Origin: PFJX01 sp040751755
Lineage (GTDB): Bacteria; Pseudomonadota; Gammaproteobacteria; Burkholderiales; Thiobacillaceae
Reading direction: 5' to 3'
Length of the DNA stretch: 64,000 nt
Assembly: GCA_040751755.1 (NCBI GenBank)
Contig: JBFMHC010000050.1
Location: 124,001 to 188,000 of the forward strand
Both the position numbers and the translations under genes were made by a program. This document shows, piece by piece, positions 29,660 through 37,150 of the stretch. Below the pieces are notes generated by a model that saw only the letters and a program-made list of their open reading frames with translations, made no database searches and was not told the origin of the DNA. Every line of letters starts with the position of its first letter. Within the stretch, counting starts at the first letter, position 1.

Positions 29660-30643
29660 ATGAAACTGCTCGTCGGAGATATCGGTGGCACGCACTGCCG
29701 CCTCGCGTTGGCCCGTGTGGACGGCATGCGCGTCGCGCTCGACGGCGTGCGCCGCTACCACAATGCCGAACACCCAGGCATCGAGGCCATCCTCGCCGAC
29801 TACCTGGCGGGCACCGCGTGCGAGGCGGCCTGCCTGGCGGTCGCTGGGCCGACGGATGGCCGCAGGGTCGAGTTCACGAACCTAGACTGGCGCATCGACG
29901 CGGACCAGTTGGAAAGGGCGCCCGGCCTGCCACGCGTCGAACTCGTCAACGACTTCGTCGCCGTCGGCTGGGGACTCAACGCGCTGCAGGCAGACGAGAC
30001 GGCATCGCTGCAAGCCGGAAGTTCCGGCGCAAGCGGCGTCAGGATCGCGATGGGCGCCGGCACCGGCCTGGGCGTCAGCATCTGCGTGCCCCGGTCAGGC
30101 GCGCACCACCCCATCCCCACCGAGGGCGGACACATCGCCTTCGCGCCCATGGACGAGGAACAGGACCGCTTGCTGGAATTCATGCGCGGCCTGTACGGAC
30201 GGGTGTCGGTCGAGCGCCTGCTGTCCGGCCCCGGCATCGTCGACCTGTACCGCTTCTGCATCGCGGAAAGCGAGAAGGCGGAGGCGGCCGATGCCCTGCT
30301 CGCGGCACCTCACCCCGCAGAGGCGATCAGCAGCGCTGGCCTGCATGCCGATGACGCCGACGCCGCGCGCTGCCTGCGCCTGTTCTGCCGCCTCTACGGC
30401 CAGGTCGCCGGCGACATCGCCCTGCTGGCCGGCGCGCGCGGCGGCGTCTACCTGGCCGGGGGCATCGCCCCCAAGCTGCTGCGTGCCCTCGCCGCACCCG
30501 ACTTCCTCGCCGGCTTCCACGCCAAGGGACGGTTCAGCGACTGGATACGGGACATCCCGGTGCACGTGGTGCTGGACCCGGACATCGGCCTGAAAGGCGC
30601 GGCGGTCGCCGCCATCCACGCCAGCCACGGCCGCGTCGCGTAG
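29660..30643 (+). CDS. glk: Glucokinase
   Basis: Glk phosphorylates glucose with ATP. The 327-residue protein begins with the phosphate-1 motif MKLLVGDIGGTHCRLAL. It has the sugar-binding segment VELVNDFVAVGWGLNAL, the adenosine-side glycine-rich GAGTGLGVSICVP and the ROK-independent glucokinase block GGHIAFAPMDEEQDRLLEFM. Length matches the proteobacterial ATP-dependent glucokinase family. It begins 12 bases after the diguanylate cyclase gene and converges on the HPP protein. Confidence 0.9.
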   Translation: MKLLVGDIGGTHCRLALARVDGMRVALDGVRRYHNAEHPGIEAILADYLAGTACEAACLAVAGPTDGRRVEFTNLDWRIDADQLERAPGLPRVELVNDFVAVGWGLNALQADETASLQAGSSGASGVRIAMGAGTGLGVSICVPRSGAHHPIPTEGGHIAFAPMDEEQDRLLEFMRGLYGRVSVERLLSGPGIVDLYRFCIAESEKAEAADALLAAPHPAEAISSAGLHADDADAARCLRLFCRLYGQVAGDIALLAGARGGVYLAGGIAPKLLRALAAPDFLAGFHAKGRFSDWIRDIPVHVVLDPDIGLKGAAVAAIHASHGRVA

Positions 30644-30665
30644 ACGCCACGGCAAGCGCGCGGCC

Positions 30666-31445
30666 TCAAGAGCCGCGGCTGCCGCCCCGCTGCGGCGACG
30701 ACGCAGGCTCGGCGTCGTACATGGCGAGTTCATAGATCCGCACCAGGTCTTCCTCGCTCACGTCGATGAAGGAATCGATCTGCGACAGGGCATAGACCAG
30801 TCCGCTATGGGTGATCAGGCATTTCTCCTCACCGCCGTGCATCGGTGAGACAGCCTGTCTGACGAGCCGGGCGGGATAGCGTCGCCACGGAAAGGGATAG
30901 TTGACGAGGATGGCCACCAGCAGGATGAGCAACACGTTCACCAGCACCGGCGTGAACAGAAAGCCATAGCCCAAGGCGCGCACCGGCTCTCCCCCCACGA
31001 CGGCGACCAGTGCCGTTGCGCCGCCGGGCGGGTGAAGGCAGCGCAGGGCGTGCATGGCGCCGATGGAGAGGGAGACCGCCAGGGGCGCGGCGACGAAGGG
31101 GTCGTCCACCACACGCGCGCAGGTCACGCCGATGGCCGCCGATACCATTTGTCCCGCCACCATGGGCCACGGCTGTGATAGCGGGCTGTGGGGCATGGCG
31201 AAGAGCAGCACCGTCGAGGCCCCCAGCGAGGCAACGACGAAGGCCGCGCCGTGGAAGTCGAGCATGCGGCCGCTGAACTCCAGCACCAGCAGGATGCCCG
31301 CGAAACCTCCGAGTATGGAGATCAGGCGTTCGGCATGGCTGACGGGGTGTGCCGCGGACGTGCGGCCATGCGGCCAGGAAGGGCGTAGCCCACCCCCGCG
31401 CAAGAGACGCCTCGCCCTGCCGGACAGCCCCGCCGCCCGCTTCAA
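30666..31445 (-). CDS. HPP-family membrane protein
   Basis: A 259-residue integral membrane protein of the HPP family. Six hydrophobic segments lie at about 41-60, 66-85, 92-112, 117-138, 141-157 and 161-182. The signature LHPPGGATALVAVVGG is at about residues 137-152. A cytosolic C-terminal tail of about 70 residues follows (DVSEEDLVRIYELAMYDAEP). Some HPP proteins have been linked to nitrite transport, but the substrate here is unknown. Its start overlaps by 4 bases the stop of the DsrC-like gene, so the two are co-translated. Confidence 0.8.
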   Translation of the reverse strand: MKRAAGLSGRARRLLRGGGLRPSWPHGRTSAAHPVSHAERLISILGGFAGILLVLEFSGRMLDFHGAAFVVASLGASTVLLFAMPHSPLSQPWPMVAGQMVSAAIGVTCARVVDDPFVAAPLAVSLSIGAMHALRCLHPPGGATALVAVVGGEPVRALGYGFLFTPVLVNVLLILLVAILVNYPFPWRRYPARLVRQAVSPMHGGEEKCLITHSGLVYALSQIDSFIDVSEEDLVRIYELAMYDAEPASSPQRGGSRGS

Positions 31446-31885
31446 TGTTCGCCCTTGGTCTTGCGGATGCCTGCCACGCGATTGCCCTGCTTCTGCGGCC
31501 CCCCCATGGGAAAGATGTCGTGCAGATAGCGGCTATTGCCCTTCTCCGGCCCCCAGGCCTCGCGGAAATGCACAACCATGTCCCGCACCTGCGCCTGGAC
31601 GTTGTGCGCCTCGTAATACTCGCGGATGAAGCGGATCACCTCCCAGTGCTCGTCGGTGAGCGCCAGCCCCTCGCGAGCCGCCTGGGCACGCGCGAAACCC
31701 TCGCTCCAGTCGTCCATGTCGAGGATGTAGCCCTCGGGGTCGGTCCGTACCTCCCTGCCATCGACCATCAGGACCTTGGTGTAGATGGCATAAGGGTTCG
31801 TCGTGTCCTCGACCCCCGGGAGGAAGTGGCTCTTCGGTGTCTGCAGAATCGGTCTGTCAGGGGATTGGCTTTGCATCATGCTCAT
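31442..31885 (-). CDS. DsrC/TusE-family protein lacking both conserved cysteines (RspA-like)
   Basis: A DsrC-fold protein of 147 residues. The family core is TDPEGYILDMDDWSEGFARA, LTDEHWEVIRFIREYYEAHN and GPEKGNSRYLHDIFPMGGPQ. The C-terminal arm reads KQGNRVAGIRKTKGEH; in sulfur-transferring DsrC it is KQGCRxAG...GCV. Here Asn135 replaces the first Cys and Glu146 the penultimate one, so persulfide or trisulfide carriage is impossible. Cys-less members have been set apart as RspA, proposed regulatory sulfur-related proteins. The start at 31885 has AGGAG 7 bases upstream. It is coupled to the HPP protein and divergent from a LysR gene. Confidence 0.85.
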   Translation of the reverse strand: MSMMQSQSPDRPILQTPKSHFLPGVEDTTNPYAIYTKVLMVDGREVRTDPEGYILDMDDWSEGFARAQAAREGLALTDEHWEVIRFIREYYEAHNVQAQVRDMVVHFREAWGPEKGNSRYLHDIFPMGGPQKQGNRVAGIRKTKGEH

Positions 31886-31979
31886 CGCATCGCTCCTAGC
31901 GTCGTGGAAGGTTCCGGGACAAGCCCGCACCTTCAAGGTAGCCCCCCGCAATTCCATCTGACAAACGAATTTAATTTGA

Positions 31980-31998
31980 GACTAATATCGAATTAGTC
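31980..31998. promoter_or_regulatory. LysR-type operator (T-N11-A dyad) between dsrC-like gene and lysR
   Basis: GACTAAT, 5-base spacer ATCGA, then ATTAGTC: a perfect 7-bp inverted repeat that also fits the LysR consensus T-N11-A. It lies in the divergent gap, 21 bases before the lysR start codon and 94 bases before the DsrC-like start. LysR proteins usually bind such sites to autoregulate and control the divergent gene. Confidence 0.7.
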
Positions 31999-32019
31999 GA
32001 TAGATTGACATAAGAAGAC

Positions 32020-32881
32020 ATGGACATCGAATTTGCCCGCACCTTCCTCGCCGTGGTCGCCGCCGGCAATTTCGTCGGCGCGGCACAGAGGCTGCACGTC
32101 ACCCAGTCGACGGTAAGCGCTCGCATCCAGACCCTGGAGGCATATCTGGGCGCCCCCCCTGCTCCAGCGCGGCCGGGGCGGCGCCACGCTCACACCCGCC
32201 GGACGTCGCTTCCTACGCCATGCGAAGGGCCTGGTGCGCACCCTCGAGCAAGCCCGCCACGAAATCGGCCTGCCCGCCGGCTTCAGGGGCAGCCTCACCC
32301 TGCGCGGGCGCATTGCATTGTGGGACGGCTTCCTGTCGCAGTGGGTGGCGCACATGCGCACCGCCTATCCGGACATCTCGCTGCGCCTGGAGGCGGGTTT
32401 CGAGGAAGACATCATGCAGGGCGTGGTGCAGGGAACGGTGGACGTGGGGGTGCTGTTCACCCCCGAGAATCGGCCCGGCCTCGGCATCGAGCGGCTGTTC
32501 GAGGAGCGGCTGGTACTGGTGGCCACGGAGCCTGGCCGCGCCTGGCCGGATGCGGGCTACATCCACATGGACTGGGGCGCGGAGTTCCATGCCCAGTTCG
32601 GCACCGCCTTCCCGGATCTGGCCGCCCCGGCGGTGACTGCGAACATCGGCTGGCTGGCGATGCAACAGATACTGCATGACGGCGGCAGCGGCTATTTCCC
32701 ATGGCGCATCACCCGGCATCTGGTGGAGCAGGGGCAGTTATGGCCGCTCGAGGCGATGCCGACCTTCACATTGCCGGCCTACATGGTGTTCCCCCTGGAA
32801 CGCGGGGAGGGCACCCTGGCGGGGGCACTGGAGACTCTGCGCAAGCTGTGCGCCGAGGTCCGCAGCGGCGACGGGACGTGA
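32020..32881 (+). pseudogene. LysR-family transcriptional regulator, frameshifted at a C7 run
   Basis: The first frame encodes an intact-looking LysR helix-turn-helix (MDIEFARTFLAVVAAGNFVG, LHVTQSTVSARIQTLEAYLG). It runs out of frame at the seven C residues 32153-32159. Removing one C gives LGAPLLQRGRGGATLTPAGR, the standard LysR continuation, and joins the second frame. That carries the effector-binding domain (RGRIALWDGFLSQWVAHMRT, VDVGVLFTPENRPGLGIERL) to 32881, in total 286 residues, normal for the family. It may be a real mutation, a phase-variable tract or a base-calling error. It probably regulates the divergent DsrC-like/HPP pair. Confidence 0.82.
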
Positions 32882-32920
32882 CTTCAGCCGCAGACCCCGC
32901 ATAGCGCGGGCAGAAATGAA

Positions 32921-32946
32921 AAGGGCCTGCATTTCTGCAAGCCCTT
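32921..32946 (-). terminator. Intrinsic terminator after tRNA-Arg
   Basis: AAGGGCCTGCA and TGCAAGCCCTT form a hairpin with one mismatch and a TTTC loop. On the minus strand it lies just past the tRNA-Arg 3' end and is followed by TTCATTT. On the plus strand GTTTTA follows, so it may also end lysR transcription. Confidence 0.6.
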
Positions 32947-32954
32947 GTTTTACT

Positions 32955-33031
32955 TGGCGCGCCCGGCAGGATTCGAACCCACGACCCCCTGGTTCGTAGC
33001 CAGGTACTCTATCCAACTGAGCTACGGGCGC
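32955..33031 (-). tRNA. tRNA-Arg(ACG)
   Basis: On the minus strand the sequence begins GCGCCCGTAGCTCAGTTGGA. Acceptor GCGCCCG pairs with CGGGCGC. The anticodon arm is CCTGG-CTACGAA-CCAGG with anticodon ACG, and a TTCGAAT T-loop follows; CCA is encoded (77 bases in all). It is 62 bases downstream of tRNA-Ser, in the same orientation. Confidence 0.95.
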
Positions 33032-33093
33032 TCAAAGAGCCCGAGATTATAAAGCAATCCGGCTCATTGGCAACGTTCTTGAAACAAAGAATT

Positions 33094-33186
33094 TGGCGGA
33101 GACGAGAAGATTCGAACTTCCGATCCAGGTTTTGCCCAGATGCTCCCTTAGCAGGGGAGTGCCTTCGACCACTCGGCCACGTCTCC
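33094..33186 (-). tRNA. tRNA-Ser(GCU)
   Basis: On the minus strand it begins GGAGACGTGGCCGAGTGGTC. Acceptor GGAGACG pairs with CGTCTCC, and the anticodon loop is CTGCTAA (anticodon GCT). The long variable arm is typical of class II Ser tRNAs. CCA is encoded; total length 93. It lies between lysC and tRNA-Arg. Confidence 0.95.
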
Positions 33187-33188
33187 GT

Positions 33189-33215
33189 TCTCGGCCCCGG
33201 CGAGCCGGGGCGAGA
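33189..33215. other. GC hairpin between lysC and tRNA-Ser
   Basis: TCTCG-(G)-CCCCGGC, loop GA, GCCGGGG-CGAGA: a 12-bp stem with one bulged G. It lies just upstream of tRNA-Ser and downstream of lysC on the minus strand. No T-run follows, so it may be a processing or mRNA 3'-end structure rather than a terminator. Confidence 0.5.
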
Positions 33216-33260
33216 GGCCGGCAGGATATCCGCGCGGCCATGAAAAATCAATGAGTAGGC

Positions 33261-34493
33261 TCAGGCGGCAGCCGTATCCTTGTCCAGCTCGAAGGCCTGG
33301 TGCAGGGCGCGCACCGCGAGCTCCATGTACTTGTCCTCGACCACCACGGAGATCTTGATCTCGGAGGTGGAGATCATCTGCATGTTGATGTTCTCGGCGG
33401 CCAGGGCGCGGAACATCTTGCTCGCCACGCCGGCGTGGGTGCGCATGCCGACGCCGACGATGGAGACCTTGGCGATCTTGTCATCGCCGGTCACCTCGCG
33501 CGCGCCGATGGCGTCCTTGACGGTCTCCAGCACGCCCAGGGCCTTCTTCAGCTCGTTGCGGTGCACGGTGAAGGTGAAGTCGGTGGTGTTATTGGCCCCC
33601 ACGTTCTGCACGATCATGTCCACCTCGATGTTGGCGTCGGCGATGGGGCCGAGGATGCTGGCGGCGACGCCGGGCTTGTCGGGCACGCCGAGGATGGTGC
33701 ACTTAGCCTCGTCACGGTTGAAGGCGATGCCGGAGATGATCGGTTGTTCCATGGAATCTTCCTCGAAAGTAATCAGCGTGCCTTCGCCCTCATCCTCGAA
33801 GCTGGACAGCACGCGCAGTTTGACCTTGTACTTGCCGGCGAACTCCACCGAGCGGATCTGCAGCACCTTGGAGCCCAGGCTGGCGAGCTCCAGCATCTCC
33901 TCGAAGGTGATGGTATCGAGCTTGCGCGCCTCGGGGACGATGCGCGGGTCGGTGGTGTAGACGCCGTCGACGTCGGTGTAGATCTGGCACTCGTCGGCCT
34001 TCAGCGCCGCCGCCAGGGCCACGCCGGTGGTGTCGGAACCGCCCCGGCCGAGGGTGGTGATGTTGCCCTGCGGGTCCACGCCCTGGAAGCCGGCCACCAC
34101 GACCACGTGGCCGGAGTCGAGATCGGCGCGCATCGCCACATCGCTGATTTCCTCGATGCGGGCCTTGGTGTAGGCATCGTCGGTGCGGATAGGCACCTGC
34201 CAGCCGGTGTAGCTCTTCGCCTTCAGGCCCAGGTCCTTGAGGGCCATGGCCAGCAGGGCGATGGTGACCTGCTCGCCGGTGGACACGAGCACGTCCAGTT
34301 CGCGCGGGTCCGGCTCCTTGTTGATCTCCTTGGCCAGGCCGATGAGGCGGTTGGTCTCGCCGGACATGGCGGAGAGCACCACCACGACCTGATGGCCGAG
34401 CATCTTGAATTTGGCCACGCGCTCGGCCACGTTGCGGATGCGCTCGATGGAGCCCACCGAGGTACCGCCGTACTTCTGAACGATTAACGCCAT
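33261..34493 (-). CDS. lysC: Aspartate kinase
   Basis: LysC phosphorylates aspartate, the entry to lysine, threonine and methionine synthesis. The 410-residue protein starts MALIVQKYGGTSVGSIERIR. It has the kinase domain to about 240 (GRGGSDTTGVALAAALKADE, YTDVDGVYTTDPRIV) and two C-terminal ACT domains (about 265-330 and 345-405) for feedback control. Tandem tRNA-Ser and tRNA-Arg follow on the same strand. Confidence 0.95.
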   Translation of the reverse strand: MALIVQKYGGTSVGSIERIRNVAERVAKFKMLGHQVVVVLSAMSGETNRLIGLAKEINKEPDPRELDVLVSTGEQVTIALLAMALKDLGLKAKSYTGWQVPIRTDDAYTKARIEEISDVAMRADLDSGHVVVVAGFQGVDPQGNITTLGRGGSDTTGVALAAALKADECQIYTDVDGVYTTDPRIVPEARKLDTITFEEMLELASLGSKVLQIRSVEFAGKYKVKLRVLSSFEDEGEGTLITFEEDSMEQPIISGIAFNRDEAKCTILGVPDKPGVAASILGPIADANIEVDMIVQNVGANNTTDFTFTVHRNELKKALGVLETVKDAIGAREVTGDDKIAKVSIVGVGMRTHAGVASKMFRALAAENINMQMISTSEIKISVVVEDKYMELAVRALHQAFELDKDTAAA

Positions 34494-34643
34494 GATGAGG
34501 GGAAGATTTCGGCTGTCTAAAAAGCGGGCATTTTACAAAGTTTCCGCCACCAATACCCAACCTACGACACGAAGATTGAATTGAAACTCTTTGGGGCTGT
34601 TGTTAGTCTCATTTCCCGTTGCCAACCACGGAGCACTCCGACA

Positions 34644-35336
34644 ATGCGATTCGATAACGTTGTCCGCATGGACACCACTACCGTTTCCGTCGAACAGACC
34701 AACAAGGTCCTGCGCAATACCTACCTGATGCTCGGCCTGACCATGATCCCCACGATCATCGGCGCCTTCATCGGCATGAGCATGGACTTCTCCTTCATGG
34801 CCGAGCACCCGATCATGGGCGCCCTGGGCATGTTGGCGGTGATGATGGGCCTGTTCTTCGGCATCAACGCCACCCGCAACAGCGCCATGGGCGTGGTCCT
34901 GCTGCTCGCCCTCACCGGCTTCATGGGCGTGATGCTCGGCCCGATCCTGCAGGTGGCCATGGGCCTCGCCAACGGTGGCGAGATCGTCGGCCTGGCCGCG
35001 GGCGGCACCGGCGCGATCTTCCTGACCCTGGCCGGCATCGCCACCACCACCAAGAAGGACTTCAGCTTCCTCGGCAAATTCCTCATGGTGGGCATCGTCC
35101 TGCTGATCCTCGCCTCCCTGGCGAACCTGTTCTTCCAGATCCCGGCCCTCACCCTCACCCTGTCGGCGGTCTCCGTGCTGCTGTTCTCCGGCTTCCTGCT
35201 GTATGACGTGAGCCGTGTCGTGAACGGTGGCGAGACCAACTACGTGATGGCCACCCTGGCGATCTACCTGGACATCTACAACATCTTCGTCAACCTGCTG
35301 CAGCTGCTCATGGCCTTCATGGGCGAGCGCGAGTGA
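34644..35336 (+). CDS. Bax inhibitor-1 family membrane protein (YccA/YbhL type)
   Basis: A 230-residue BI-1-family protein with seven hydrophobic segments, such as LMLGLTMIPTIIGAFIGMSM, VVLLLALTGFMGVMLGPILQ and LSAVSVLLFSGFLLYDVSRV. The closing region contains the acidic residues (YDVSRVVNGGETNYVMATL) associated with pH-gated ion leak in this family. E. coli YccA interacts with the FtsH protease. I chose the ATG at 34644 (MRFDNVVRMDTTTVSVEQTN), which has GGAG 10 bases upstream; 34668 is an alternative. A strong terminator follows. Confidence 0.85.
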   Translation: MRFDNVVRMDTTTVSVEQTNKVLRNTYLMLGLTMIPTIIGAFIGMSMDFSFMAEHPIMGALGMLAVMMGLFFGINATRNSAMGVVLLLALTGFMGVMLGPILQVAMGLANGGEIVGLAAGGTGAIFLTLAGIATTTKKDFSFLGKFLMVGIVLLILASLANLFFQIPALTLTLSAVSVLLFSGFLLYDVSRVVNGGETNYVMATLAIYLDIYNIFVNLLQLLMAFMGERE

Positions 35337-35354
35337 CGATCGACACGACCCTGA

Positions 35355-35379
35355 GGGGCGGCTCCTGCCGCCCCTTTTT
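35355..35379 (+). terminator. Intrinsic terminator after the BI-1-family gene
   Basis: GGGGCGGC, loop TCCT, GCCGCCCC, then TTTTT: a perfect 8-bp GC stem with a T-run, 18 bases after the stop and 7 bases before the pdxA start codon. Confidence 0.9.
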
Positions 35380-35385
35380 ATTTGC

Positions 35386-36360
35386 ATGACCGCCCCCCTC
35401 TGCCTCACCGCCGGCGAGCCCGCCGGCATCGGCCCGGACCTGTGTGTCCTGCTGGCGCAGATGCCGCCGCCCGCCCGCCTCGTATTGATCGCGGACCGCC
35501 AGGTGCTGGCGCACCGTGCCGCCCAGCTCGGCCTGCCGTTCGACCTGCCTGACTACGCCCCCGCGACCCCGGCCCCCATCAGTGTCCTGCACCTGCCCGC
35601 GCCGGCCGCCGTCGAGGCCGGCCGACTGGACGCCCGCAACGGCGACTACGTGCTGGCGACCCTGCGGCGCGCGGTCGAGGGCTGTGAGTCTGGCGAGTTC
35701 GCCGGCCTGGTCACCGGCCCCGTGCATAAGGGCGTGATCAACGACGCGGGCATCCCGTTCACCGGTCACACCGAGTTCCTTGCCGAACAGACGCATACCC
35801 CGCGCGTGGTGATGATGCTGGCCGGCGGCGGGATGCGCGTCGCGCTCGTCACCACGCACCTGCCGATCCGCGAGGTGGCGGACGCCATCACGCCCGCCGC
35901 CGTGGAGGAGACCCTGCGCATCCTGCACGCCGCCCTGGCGCGGGACTTCGGCATCGCCGCGCCGCGCATCCTGGTGGCGGGCCTCAACCCCCACGCCGGC
36001 GAGGGCGGACACCTGGGCCGCGAGGAGATCGAGGTGATCGAACCAGTGCTGGCGCGCCTGCGCGCCGAAGGCATGGACCTGGACGGTCCCCTACCCGCCG
36101 ACACCTTGTTCCAGCGCAAGTACCTGGATGCCTGCGACGCGGTGCTGGCGATGTACCACGACCAGGGCCTGCCGGTGCTCAAGCACGCCAGCTTCGGCGA
36201 GGGCGTGAACGTCACCCTGGGCCTGCCCATCATCCGCACCTCCGTCGACCACGGAACCGCCCTGGACCTGGCGGGCCAGGGTCGGGTGAACGACGGCAGC
36301 CTGCGCGTGGCCATCGCCACCGCCCTGGAAATGGCGCACAACCGGAGTGCCCCCCTGTGA
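35386..36360 (+). CDS. pdxA: 4-hydroxythreonine-4-phosphate dehydrogenase
   Basis: PdxA oxidises 4-phosphohydroxy-L-threonine in vitamin B6 synthesis. The 324-residue protein opens MTAPLCLTAGEPAGIGPDLC. It has the metal/substrate blocks LVTGPVHKGVINDAGIPFTG, GHTEFLAEQ and YHDQGLPVLKHASFGEGVNV, and the C-terminal segment RTSVDHGTALDLAGQG. Its stop overlaps the rsmA start by 4 bases, a common pairing. Because a terminator ends 7 bases before the ATG, its own promoter must overlap that region or transcription reads through. Confidence 0.95.
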   Translation: MTAPLCLTAGEPAGIGPDLCVLLAQMPPPARLVLIADRQVLAHRAAQLGLPFDLPDYAPATPAPISVLHLPAPAAVEAGRLDARNGDYVLATLRRAVEGCESGEFAGLVTGPVHKGVINDAGIPFTGHTEFLAEQTHTPRVVMMLAGGGMRVALVTTHLPIREVADAITPAAVEETLRILHAALARDFGIAAPRILVAGLNPHAGEGGHLGREEIEVIEPVLARLRAEGMDLDGPLPADTLFQRKYLDACDAVLAMYHDQGLPVLKHASFGEGVNVTLGLPIIRTSVDHGTALDLAGQGRVNDGSLRVAIATALEMAHNRSAPL

Positions 36361-37139
36361 ACACGCCCCTGCCGCGCGCCAAGAAGCACCTGGGCCAGCA
36401 CTTCCTGGTCGACCCGCACTACATCGCCCGCATCGTCGCCGCCATCCGCCCCGAGACGGATGACCTGATGGTGGAGATCGGCCCCGGCCCTGGCGCCCTC
36501 ACCCACCCGCTGGCGGGGGTATTGCACCACCTGCACGTGGTCGAATTCGACCGCGACATGGTGGCGCGCCTGCAGGCGGAATTCCCCGCCGAACGGCTGA
36601 CCATCCACCAGGCCGACGCCCTCGCCTTCGACTTCGGCGCCCTCGGCGGCGGTCTGCGCGTGGTGGGCAACCTGCCCTACAACATCTCCTCGCCCCTGCT
36701 CTTCCACCTCGCGGAGTACGCGACGGACATCCGCGACATGGTGTTCATGCTGCAGAAGGAGGTGGTGGACCGCATGGCCGCCGCGCCGGACACGCCGGAC
36801 TACGGCCGCCTCTCGGTGATGCTGCAGGCGCGCTTCGCCGTCACCCGGCTGTTCATCGTCCCGCCCGGCGCCTTCCGGCCGCCGCCCAAGGTGGACTCCG
36901 CGATCGTGCGCCTGCTGCCGCTACCCGCCGAAGCGGTGCCTTACACGCATCACAAGACCTTCGCCGAGGTGGTGGCGCGCGCCTTCGGCCAGCGCCGCAA
37001 GACCCTGCGCAACACCCTCAAGGGCCTGGTGGACGACGCAACCTTCGCCGCCGTCGGCATCGATCCGGCGCGGCGCGGCGAGACGCTCTCGGTCGCCGAA
37101 TTCGCCGCCCTGGCCAATCGCCTGCACGCGGCCGGTTAG
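36357..37139 (+). CDS. rsmA: 16S rRNA dimethyltransferase RsmA (KsgA)
   Basis: RsmA dimethylates A1518 and A1519 of 16S rRNA late in 30S assembly. The 260-residue protein has the N-terminal KKHLGQHFLVDPHYIARIV, the SAM motif VEIGPGPGALTHPL and the catalytic NLPYNISSPLLFHLAE. The C-terminal PGAFRPPPKVDSAIVRLLPL follows. It is coupled to pdxA by an ATGA overlap, and the cbb3 accessory gene ccoI starts 11 bases after it. Confidence 0.96.
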   Translation: MNTPLPRAKKHLGQHFLVDPHYIARIVAAIRPETDDLMVEIGPGPGALTHPLAGVLHHLHVVEFDRDMVARLQAEFPAERLTIHQADALAFDFGALGGGLRVVGNLPYNISSPLLFHLAEYATDIRDMVFMLQKEVVDRMAAAPDTPDYGRLSVMLQARFAVTRLFIVPPGAFRPPPKVDSAIVRLLPLPAEAVPYTHHKTFAEVVARAFGQRRKTLRNTLKGLVDDATFAAVGIDPARRGETLSVAEFAALANRLHAAG

Positions 37140-37150
37140 AATCCGCGCCC

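Noticed and set aside
31442..31885. Functional sulfur carrier DsrC or TusE
   Set aside because: Both cysteines of the C-terminal arm are absent, so these functions cannot be assigned.
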